From Chloroflexota bacterium (GTDB lineage: Bacteria; Chloroflexota; Anaerolineae; Anaerolineales; UBA4823), in NCBI GenBank assembly GCA_012516075.1, contig JAAYXE010000165.1, positions 16,708-80,707 on the forward strand: a stretch of DNA of 64,000 nt, given 5' to 3'. The notes beneath the pieces are model-generated. The model saw only the letters and a program-made list of their open reading frames with translations. It was not told where the DNA came from and did no database searches. The translations under genes and the position numbers were made by a program. Shown here piece after piece: positions 8,408 to 15,443 of this stretch (positions are counted from its first letter, which is position 1; each line of letters begins with the position of its first letter).

Positions 8408-10047
8408 TGAACACAACCCTGCAAAAAGGACTGCGTACCGGAACCATCTTTGGGCTGATCATCCTGTTCCTCTACATGATCGGGTTTACCACGATCATGT
8501 CCGCTTTACTCGGGGACTTCCTGGATCTGAAAGGCCCATCTGTAGGCGCCGGAAGCGTGCCCGGGCTGGTGGTCTTAATCGGCCTGATCGGGCTCTGGGC
8601 CGGCGCAGTGGCCTCGCAATCCGGCGACCTTTCAGAGGATTCCTGGTTGAAAGCCCTGGTGGGTGGACTGGCAGCCGGGGTGATCAGCGGGTTAATTCTG
8701 GCGCTCCTCGCAGTGGTGCTGAACTCCCTGGAGGACATAGCCCGGATCCGTCAGTACCTGGTACAGATTTCTCCGCAGACCATTAATCTCTTCCTTCTCG
8801 GGCGCGAAACAGGCATGGCCGTAGCCCCACTCTACCTGGCTTTAATGACAGCCAGTGGACTGTTAGGAGCGGCCTTATCTCGCTTGCTGGGCAGAGGGCG
8901 GCTGCGCAGCGCAATCGCCAGCGGGCGCGCTGCAGCAGAAAAAGCGCTGTTCTCCATTCCCTTCCTAAAAAAAGAGGAAGGGCGGCGTATTTTGCGCTTA
9001 TCTATATTTGCCGTCCTTCTGGCGCTTCTCTTCCTGATGCCCCAACGCCTGGGGCAGTACTGGAACTTCACCCTCGGGACGGTAGGTATTTACGTTCTGA
9101 TGGGCCTGGGTCTAAATATTGTGGTTGGGCTGGCAGGACTGCTGGATCTGGGTTATGTGGCCTTCTTCGCCGTCGGCGCGTACACGATTGGCCTGCTGAC
9201 TGCTCCACAGCCTCACGGAATCATGTGGGATTTCTGGGCGGTCCTTCCGCTGGGGATTGTCATTGCCTCGATTGCTGGCATACTGCTCGGCATCCCTGTA
9301 CTGAGGCTGCGCGGCGACTATCTGGCCATCGTAACCCTGGGATTTGGAGAAATTATCCGTGTGCTGGCCCGCAGTGACCTCCTGGCATCCTTTGCCGGCG
9401 GCCCGCAGGGTATTCGCAACATTGGCGGCCCCAGTCTGTTCGGGAACCCGCTGAACAGCGAACGGGCATTCATGTATTTCATCATCATCTCGATTATCCT
9501 GGTTATTTTTATTACCACCCGTCTGGAACGCTCCAGTGTGGGGCGAGCATGGATCGCAATGCGCGAGGACGAAACCGTGGCGCAGGCCATGGGCATCAAC
9601 ACCTATCGCGCCAAGCTGCTCGCCTTTGCAATCGGGGCTGCCTTCGCCGGACTGGGCGGAGTTTTGTTCGCATCCCGTAACCAGTACACCGGCCCCGAGG
9701 ATCACAGCCTGCTGGTCTCGATCAACGTTCTTGCGCTGGTGATTGTCGGCGGCATGGGCAGCATCCCCGGGGTGATTCTGGGGGCGCTGGCTCTCAAAGG
9801 CCTGCCAGAAATGCTGCGCCAGCTTGAAGATTACCGTATTCTGGCTTTTGGTGCTCTGCTAGTCGTCATGATGATCCTGCGTCCGGAAGGATTGTGGCCT
9901 TCGACGCGCCGGAAGATCGAAATCCACACGGTCGAAGAAGAGCTGCCGCCTGAGCCGGTTCACCCCCGTTCAACCGACCAGCCGGTCACGACGCGGCTGG
10001 ATACTGCCAGCGACGTCACCATCAGCACCGATGTGAGGGAAGCATGA
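8407..10047 (+). CDS. livM: Branched-chain amino-acid type ABC transporter permease LivM, extended N-terminus
   Basis: Second permease subunit. About 546 residues, against roughly 300-420 for most LivM. Residues 1 to about 195 form an additional region with about four hydrophobic helices. The LivM core then begins near YWNFTLGTVGIYVLMGLGLN and includes GYVAFFAVGAYTIGLL, the coupling loop AMREDETVAQAMGI, and MMILRPEGLWPS at the end. A soluble tail of about 45 residues follows. Start chosen at ATG 8407, which shares a base with the livH stop and has GAGGAG upstream; GTG at 8404 is an alternative. It overlaps livG by four bases. Confidence 0.93.
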   Translation: MNTTLQKGLRTGTIFGLIILFLYMIGFTTIMSALLGDFLDLKGPSVGAGSVPGLVVLIGLIGLWAGAVASQSGDLSEDSWLKALVGGLAAGVISGLILALLAVVLNSLEDIARIRQYLVQISPQTINLFLLGRETGMAVAPLYLALMTASGLLGAALSRLLGRGRLRSAIASGRAAAEKALFSIPFLKKEEGRRILRLSIFAVLLALLFLMPQRLGQYWNFTLGTVGIYVLMGLGLNIVVGLAGLLDLGYVAFFAVGAYTIGLLTAPQPHGIMWDFWAVLPLGIVIASIAGILLGIPVLRLRGDYLAIVTLGFGEIIRVLARSDLLASFAGGPQGIRNIGGPSLFGNPLNSERAFMYFIIISIILVIFITTRLERSSVGRAWIAMREDETVAQAMGINTYRAKLLAFAIGAAFAGLGGVLFASRNQYTGPEDHSLLVSINVLALVIVGGMGSIPGVILGALALKGLPEMLRQLEDYRILAFGALLVVMMILRPEGLWPSTRRKIEIHTVEEELPPEPVHPRSTDQPVTTRLDTASDVTISTDVREA

Positions 10048-10859
10048 AAGCAACACTTGAAACCCGAAATCTGACCAAACGTTTTGGCGGCCTGACGGCT
10101 GTCGATCACGTCAACCTGGTGATCCCTGAGCACGCCATTGCAAGCGTCATCGGTCCAAACGGTGCGGGCAAAACCACCTTCTTCAACTGCATCACAGGGT
10201 TTTACACGCCTGAAGAAGGTGAGATCATTTTCGATGGACAGCACAGCCTGGCAGGTCTGTCGCCGGATAAGATCACAAGACTGGGCATCTCACGCACCTA
10301 CCAGAACATTCGCCTGTTTTCCAACATGACTGCTCTCGAAAACATCATGGTCGGCCACCACCCGAAGCTTAAGTCCATGTGGTTCGAGAGCATTGTGCGC
10401 ACACCGAGGATGAGAAGAGAAGAGGAAGAGGCCCTGGAGGACTCAATCAGGCTTCTCAGGTTTGTCGGCCTCGCTGGAATGGGCGATACGCTGGCGCGCA
10501 ACCTGCCTTACGGGGCGCAGCGCCGGCTGGAAATCGCCCGGGCTCTGGCCAACAAACCGAAGCTGCTGCTGCTGGACGAACCCACCGCAGGGATGAACCC
10601 CAACGAAACCAGCGAGATGATGCACTTTATTCGCAACCTGCGAGATAAATTGGGAATCACCATTCTGCTCATCGAGCACGATATGCGCGTGGTGATGGGT
10701 ATCAGCGAGCAGATCACGGTACTGGATTACGGCAGCAAAATCGCCGAAGGCACGCCTGAAGAGATTCAGGGCAACCCGCGCGTGATCGAAGCCTATCTGG
10801 GAAGAGGGGCCGCTTCCGGGCTCAGTGCCCAGCAGCGTCCGGCTGCAGCAGCCATTTAG
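10044..10859 (+). CDS. livG: Branched-chain amino-acid type ABC transporter ATPase LivG
   Basis: Cytoplasmic ATP-binding subunit. 271 residues. Walker A GPNGAGKTT, Q-loop in SRTYQNIRLF, Walker B LLLLDEPTAGMNP, switch His in IEHDM, and a C-terminal region GTPEEIQGNPRVIEAYLG typical of LivG. The ABC signature is degenerate: PYGAQRRLEIARAL replaces LSGGQ, which is common in LivG. Start ATG overlaps the livM stop (ATGA). Forms a heterodimer with LivF under LivHM. Confidence 0.96.
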   Translation: MKATLETRNLTKRFGGLTAVDHVNLVIPEHAIASVIGPNGAGKTTFFNCITGFYTPEEGEIIFDGQHSLAGLSPDKITRLGISRTYQNIRLFSNMTALENIMVGHHPKLKSMWFESIVRTPRMRREEEEALEDSIRLLRFVGLAGMGDTLARNLPYGAQRRLEIARALANKPKLLLLDEPTAGMNPNETSEMMHFIRNLRDKLGITILLIEHDMRVVMGISEQITVLDYGSKIAEGTPEEIQGNPRVIEAYLGRGAASGLSAQQRPAAAAI

Positions 10860-10875
10860 AAGCAGAGAAAATCCT

Positions 10876-11589
10876 ATGTCCATGCTGAACGTTACAGACA
10901 TTCACACCTACTATGGCAACATCCACGCCCTGAAAGGGATCTCTCTTTCGGTCGAAAAAGGCGAGATCGTCACCCTGATTGGCGGGAACGGCGCAGGAAA
11001 GACCACGACCCTGCGCTCCATCTGCGGGCTGCACCGGCCGCGCTCCGGCACAATCACCCTGAACGGAGAAGACCTGGGTGCCTATCGCGCGCATGAGATT
11101 GTTTATAAAGGGGTTTCAATGGTGCCTGAAGGGCGCGGTATTTTTGCCCGCCTGACCGTCGCAGAAAACCTGGACCTGGGTGCCTACACCCGTAAAGACC
11201 GGAGCAGCCTGCAGGAGGATATTGATCGCGTTTTCTCCATTTTCCCGCGATTGAAAGAGCGCCGCAATCAGGTTGCGGGAACGCTTTCCGGCGGTGAGCA
11301 GCAGATGCTGGCGATTGGCCGCGCCTTGATGGCCCGTCCCAGCCTGCTGCTGCTGGACGAGCCGTCCATGGGCCTCGCTCCGATCCTGGTCGAAAGCATC
11401 TTCGAAACCATCCAGACGATCAACCAGGAGGGAACGACAATACTCCTGGTCGAACAGAACGCCCTGATGGCGCTCTCCATTGCCCATCGCGGTTATGTGC
11501 TGCAAACGGGAAGGATCGTACTCCAGGACACGGCCGAAAACCTCAAGCAGAATGAGATGGTCCAGAAAGCCTACCTGGGTATTGAATAA
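10876..11589 (+). CDS. livF: Branched-chain amino-acid type ABC transporter ATPase LivF
   Basis: Second ATPase of the importer. About 237 residues from the ATG at 10876. An in-frame start at 10825 would lie inside livG and add a tail that does not belong to the family. Walker A GGNGAGKTT, signature LSGGEQQMLAIGRALM, Walker B LLLLDEPSMGLAP, and switch His replaced by Gln in LVEQN, as is usual in LivF. Ends with NEMVQKAYLG. Sixteen bases separate it from livG. Last gene of the operon, followed by a terminator-like hairpin. Confidence 0.96.
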   Translation: MSMLNVTDIHTYYGNIHALKGISLSVEKGEIVTLIGGNGAGKTTTLRSICGLHRPRSGTITLNGEDLGAYRAHEIVYKGVSMVPEGRGIFARLTVAENLDLGAYTRKDRSSLQEDIDRVFSIFPRLKERRNQVAGTLSGGEQQMLAIGRALMARPSLLLLDEPSMGLAPILVESIFETIQTINQEGTTILLVEQNALMALSIAHRGYVLQTGRIVLQDTAENLKQNEMVQKAYLGIE

Positions 11590-11681
11590 GGAGTGCTGCC
11601 AGATGGAAGGCACACGCTTCCGCGAGCACGCTGTATCAGATGCACAACCCCGGGAAAACATGACAGAGGATTGAGCCGCCG

Positions 11682-11720
11682 AAGAGCGCAGCCCAGAATC
11701 AATTGTGGATGCGCTCTTTT
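11682..11720 (+). terminator. Intrinsic terminator after the liv operon
   Basis: AAGAGCGCA (11682-11690) and TGCGCTCTT (11710-11718) form a nine-base stem with a 19-base loop, leading into TTTTATTAT. It lies between livF and cinA. Confidence 0.6.
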
Positions 11721-11768
11721 ATTATCCCCTCTGGAGAGACCAATCAACTTTTATCCTGATCAGAACCT

Positions 11769-12911
11769 ATGCCATCTGCAGAAATCATCACCATTGGTAC
11801 CGAGATCTTGCTCGGTGAAATCATCGACACGAACGCTGCGCATATTGCACGCAAACTGCGGGATCACGGCATCGACCTCTACCGGAAAACTACCGTAGGT
11901 GACAACGTGCATCGCATTGCGCAGGCGATCCGCGAGGCAATGGAACGCAGTGACATCATAATCACCACCGGCGGCCTGGGCCCGACGGTTGATGACCCGA
12001 CCCGGGACGCCGTTGCTCTGGCATTCGGCGTGGAAACCGAATTTCGCCCCGAACTCTGGGAGCAGATTCAGGAACGCTTTCGCCGCTATGGCCGTCCACC
12101 GACCGAGAACAATATGCGCCAGGCGTATATTCCAAAGGGCGGCCGGGCCGTTGAAAACCCCGTAGGAACGGCGCCAGCATTTATAATGGAGATGAACAAC
12201 CATGCCCTTGCGGCCTTGCCCGGTGTCCCACGCGAAATGGAATATCTGCTGGAAAACGCCATCCTCCCATATTTAAAGGAGCGTTATAAAATTCAGGCCA
12301 TCATCAAAGCGCGTATCCTTCACACTGCTGGCGTGGGCGAATCGCAGATCGATGATCTGATCCAGGATTTTGAGCGCCTGGACACCCCTACCGTAGGGCT
12401 GGCGGCTCATTCCGGTCAGGTGGATGTTCGCATCACCGCAAAAGCCAGCTCCGAAGAGCAGGCCGATGAACTGATTCGCGCTGTGGAGAACCAGATCCGG
12501 GAACGGCTGGGCAGCTGGATTTATGGCGCAGACGAGGATACCCTGGAAGAAATTGCCCTCCAGGCTGTTCAAGCCAGAGGCTGGACGCTGACTGTTGTTG
12601 AGGCCGGCCTGGGTGGAGAGCTGATCCAGCGCCTGGCTGCCGCAGGGGGGCCGTTCCGGGGTGGAGAGATCCTGGCGGGCTCTCCAGCGCCGGACGAGCT
12701 GCTGGATCTGACCCGGAAATTGTGCCAGTCACGCGGTGCCCAGGTCGGTCTGGGTGTCGCCCTCCAGCAACAGGGTGAAAAACACGAAGTAACCCTGGCC
12801 TTGGTTACTCCACAGGAAGAAAAACTGTTCAGCCGGCCTTATGGTGGACCTCCCCAGTACGCCGTGCGTTGGGCCACGCACCACAGTCTGGATGTAATTC
12901 GTAAGCTTTGA
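11769..12911 (+). CDS. cinA: CinA-like protein with degenerate C-terminal amidase domain
   Basis: 380 residues. The N-terminal half is a molybdopterin-binding-like (MoCF) domain with IITIGTEILLGEIIDTNAAH and TTGGLGPTVDDPTRD, followed by the linking segment GVGESQIDDLI, as in CinA. The family enzyme acts in pyridine-nucleotide repair (NMN deamidase, ADP-ribose pyrophosphatase). The C-terminal domain is shortened and altered: at residues 277-283 VEAGLGG stands where AESCTGG is expected, so the catalytic serine is Ala279. NMN amidase activity is therefore unlikely, while the N-terminal activity may remain. TATCCT lies shortly before the ATG and no ribosome site is evident. Confidence 0.88.
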   Translation: MPSAEIITIGTEILLGEIIDTNAAHIARKLRDHGIDLYRKTTVGDNVHRIAQAIREAMERSDIIITTGGLGPTVDDPTRDAVALAFGVETEFRPELWEQIQERFRRYGRPPTENNMRQAYIPKGGRAVENPVGTAPAFIMEMNNHALAALPGVPREMEYLLENAILPYLKERYKIQAIIKARILHTAGVGESQIDDLIQDFERLDTPTVGLAAHSGQVDVRITAKASSEEQADELIRAVENQIRERLGSWIYGADEDTLEEIALQAVQARGWTLTVVEAGLGGELIQRLAAAGGPFRGGEILAGSPAPDELLDLTRKLCQSRGAQVGLGVALQQQGEKHEVTLALVTPQEEKLFSRPYGGPPQYAVRWATHHSLDVIRKL

Positions 12912-12972
12912 ACCGCTGTAAGAATTGAAAACCTGTCATCACGACGATCAAACCAGCAGAAAGGAAAAATCT

Positions 12973-14955
12973 GTGAAGAAAACTTGTGACATTCTTCTCA
13001 AAAACGCGATCGTGCTCACGATGGATGAGGAGCTGAGGCAGTATGAACCGGGAGCGGTAGCCGTGACCGGCAGCGAGATTGCAGCCGTGGGCCCCGAAGC
13101 GGAAATGCTCTCTGCTTACGACGCTCGCGAGACGGTTGACTGCGGGGGGAAAGTGCTGATGCCCGGCCTGATCAACGCCCACACGCACGTGCCGATGACG
13201 CTGATGCGCGGCCTGGCTGATGACCTGCGCCTGGATGTCTGGCTGCTGGGTTACATGATGCCGGTCGAGCGGGAATTCGTTTCCCCAGATTTCGTCCGCC
13301 TGGGCACCCTTCTGGCCTGCGCAGAGCTGATCCGCACCGGGGTCACCTGCTTTGCCGACATGTTTTATTTTGAAGAGGCCGTAGCGAAGGCAGCCGTTGA
13401 AGCAGGAATGCGCGCCGTCTGTGGGCAGACCATCGTAAAATTCCCGGCCCCAGATGCCAACTCTTTCGAAGAATCCCTGGCGGCAGCACGCGACTTCATC
13501 CAGCGCTGGAAGGACCATCCCCTGATTGTTCCGGCTGTCTCTCCGCACGCGCCGTATACCTGCACCGAAGAGATTCTGCACGCCACCGCCGCCCTGGCAG
13601 CCGAGTACGACGTGCCGCTGCACACCCATCTGGCCGAAACAGCCCTGGAAGTCGAAAATATGCGCGCAGAGAACGGCATGCCGGTGATCCCTTACGTTCG
13701 CAAACATCACCTTTTCGACGCCAAGGTCCTGGCAGCCCACTGCGTACATGTAGACGAAGGGGAAATCAAGACCATGCAGCATAACCATGTTGGCGTGGCG
13801 CATAACCCGTCGTCTAACCTTAAGCTGGCTTCCGGGTTTGCCCCCGTCACCAAAATGCTCGAAGCTGGCCTGAATGTGGGCATTGGAACCGATGGCCCGG
13901 CATCCAACAACGATCTGGATATGTTCGAAGAAATACGCCTTGCTGCTTTCATCGCCAAAGCCACGTCGGGCGACCCCACCGCGATACCGGCTTCCACCGC
14001 CCTCACCATGGCCACTCGCCTGGGAGCGCAGGCGATGCACCAGGGACATCTCATCGGTTCGCTGGAGCCCGGAAAGCGCGCGGATCTGATCCTGGTGGAC
14101 ACCTCTCCCCTGCACAACCAGCCTCGCTTCCGCCGCGATCCCAACGGCATCTACGCGCAGCTGGTGTACGCTTCTAAATCCACGGACGTGAGCGATGTGA
14201 TGGTCAACGGAAAATGGCTCATGCGCGATCACAGCCTGCTCACCCTGGACGAGCAGGAATTATTGAAGCAGGCTGAAGAATATTCGCGCCGCATCGACAC
14301 GTTCCTGATCAAGCGTGAGCAGTCGCTGCTCTCGAAGCTGGTTGCGATCGGCGAAGGCGCTACCCAGGAGGAGAGTTTCGAAGTCCAGGCGAAGGTGCGC
14401 GTGCAGGATACTTCCCCCATTCTGAGTGCTATCGAATCTTCCCAGATTGAGATCCTGCACACCCGTCATTACCACGAGTTCGACACCTACTTTATATTCC
14501 CCGATTCTACAGACGGATATCTCCGCTACCGTGAGGATGAGTTTGTCGGCGAAGACGATCCAAAGGGCAAAGTGCGCTACCGGCTGACCCTGATCGGGCC
14601 GGCGCGTGAACACGAGTTTCCCAGTGATGTGCTGCTGTCCAGGAGCCGTTACCTGGCACCTGCCACCCACAGTCTGCGCTTTTACCGCGAATACTTCAAA
14701 CCATCCAGCGAGGTGTATATCGAAAAGGACCGCCGGCGCTGGCGGGTGCTGTTCCAGGGGACCGAGTTCTATATCAACCTGGATCACGTCCTGAACCCCG
14801 ATCTGGGTTATTTCCTGGAAGTGAAAAGCCGCACCTGGAGCCGCAAAGACGCCGACCACAAAGCGCAGATAGCCATTGAGTTAATTCAGTTCCTGGGTTG
14901 GAGTCCTGAAAGAACCGTCGGACGCGACTACCTGGAGCTGGTTGAGCAGGTATAG
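12973..14955 (+). CDS. Amidohydrolase (SAH/MTA deaminase-like) fused to a CYTH-like domain
   Basis: About 660 residues. Residues 1 to about 445 are a metal-dependent amidohydrolase of the S-adenosylhomocysteine/methylthioadenosine deaminase type: INAHTHVPMTLMRG (HxH), HTHLAET, LAAHCVHV, GTDGPASNN, and the C-terminal GKRADLILVD. From about 468 to 655 there is a second domain resembling CYTH (triphosphate tunnel) proteins: FEVQAKVRV (E-x-Q-x-K), YLRYRED, KVRYRLTLIG, VYIEKDRRRW, and NLDHV followed by FLEVKSRTWS. Start GTG 12973 has AAAGGA seven bases upstream; a TTG at 12925 lacks one. The coupling of a nucleoside deaminase to a polyphosphate or nucleotide-binding domain is unusual. The CYTH call is by eye. 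Confidence 0.85.
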   Translation: MKKTCDILLKNAIVLTMDEELRQYEPGAVAVTGSEIAAVGPEAEMLSAYDARETVDCGGKVLMPGLINAHTHVPMTLMRGLADDLRLDVWLLGYMMPVEREFVSPDFVRLGTLLACAELIRTGVTCFADMFYFEEAVAKAAVEAGMRAVCGQTIVKFPAPDANSFEESLAAARDFIQRWKDHPLIVPAVSPHAPYTCTEEILHATAALAAEYDVPLHTHLAETALEVENMRAENGMPVIPYVRKHHLFDAKVLAAHCVHVDEGEIKTMQHNHVGVAHNPSSNLKLASGFAPVTKMLEAGLNVGIGTDGPASNNDLDMFEEIRLAAFIAKATSGDPTAIPASTALTMATRLGAQAMHQGHLIGSLEPGKRADLILVDTSPLHNQPRFRRDPNGIYAQLVYASKSTDVSDVMVNGKWLMRDHSLLTLDEQELLKQAEEYSRRIDTFLIKREQSLLSKLVAIGEGATQEESFEVQAKVRVQDTSPILSAIESSQIEILHTRHYHEFDTYFIFPDSTDGYLRYREDEFVGEDDPKGKVRYRLTLIGPAREHEFPSDVLLSRSRYLAPATHSLRFYREYFKPSSEVYIEKDRRRWRVLFQGTEFYINLDHVLNPDLGYFLEVKSRTWSRKDADHKAQIAIELIQFLGWSPERTVGRDYLELVEQV

Positions 14956-14973
14956 CTTCCGGTAGAACGGCAG

Positions 14974-15012
14974 AGGTGCTGTCCGCGATATAACGGCGGG
15001 CAGCACCTTTTT
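14974..15012 (+). terminator. Intrinsic terminator after the amidohydrolase gene
   Basis: AGGTGCTGTCCGC (14974-14986) pairs with GCGGGCAGCACCT (14996-15008), a 13-base stem with one G-U pair and a nine-base loop. TTTTACTTT follows. Confidence 0.82.
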
Positions 15013-15020
15013 ACTTTGCC

Positions 15021-15049
15021 TTGACAGGCGGATAAGTTGACAGTAAAAT
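15021..15049 (+). promoter_or_regulatory. Promoter of the metal-efflux operon
   Basis: TTGACA at 15021-15026 and TAAAAT at 15044-15049, separated by 17 bases. Transcription would start near 15056, inside the dyad described next. Confidence 0.78.
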
Positions 15050-15069
15050 ATATGAACGATTATTCAGAT
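15050..15069 (+). promoter_or_regulatory. SmtB/ArsR-type operator
   Basis: ATATGAA (15050-15056), six bases, TTCAGAT (15063-15069): an imperfect dyad directly after the -10 box. It closely resembles the ATGAA-N6-TTCA operators of zinc-sensing SmtB/CzrA proteins, from memory of those sites. The placement fits repression by the downstream ArsR-family protein. Confidence 0.65.
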
Positions 15070-15095
15070 GTTTAATTATAGCGAACCGGAGTCAG

Positions 15096-15422
15096 ATGAT
15101 CGAAGAAGTTTTACCCCTGAAAACAAACCTCCACTCCCAGTACAGCCTCGAAATCATCCAGGTGGCCGAGCTGTTCCGCACTCTGGGTGATCCCACCCGT
15201 ATCCGGATACTGCTGCTACTGATGGATGGAGAACAAAATGTCGGTGGGCTGGCTGTTTCGCTGGGAATGAGTGAAGCCGCAGTTTCACATCATTTGCGCA
15301 GACTGCGGCAAATGCGCATCGTGCGTGCCAGACGACAGGGCAAAGAAGTGTATTACGCCCTGGACGATGACCATGTCTCTGACCTGTTATCCCGCGGCCT
15401 TGAACACGCCAGCCATCCCTGA
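15096..15422 (+). CDS. ArsR/SmtB-family metal-sensing repressor with alpha-5 zinc site
   Basis: 108-residue winged-helix repressor. Core ALGDPTRIRIL-type opening (TLGDPTRIRILLLL), recognition helix SEAAVSHHLRRL, and wing RRQGKEVYYAL. The last helix carries Asp91, His93, His104 and His107, in the pattern D-x-H-x10-H-x2-H that defines the alpha-5 zinc/cobalt site of SmtB and CzrA. No cysteine pair is present in helix 3, so arsenic or cadmium sensing of the alpha-3 type is unlikely. It precedes a P1B-type ATPase by 21 bases and has a matching operator in its own promoter. Likely an autoregulated Zn(II)/Co(II) derepressor of the pump. Confidence 0.93.
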   Translation: MIEEVLPLKTNLHSQYSLEIIQVAELFRTLGDPTRIRILLLLMDGEQNVGGLAVSLGMSEAAVSHHLRRLRQMRIVRARRQGKEVYYALDDDHVSDLLSRGLEHASHP

Positions 15423-15443
15423 CCCCGGCCCTGGAAGGATTCC

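Noticed and set aside
12829..14232. 467-codon frame antisense to the amidohydrolase gene
   Set aside because: Mirror of a strongly conserved enzyme; His/Gly-rich low-information sequence.
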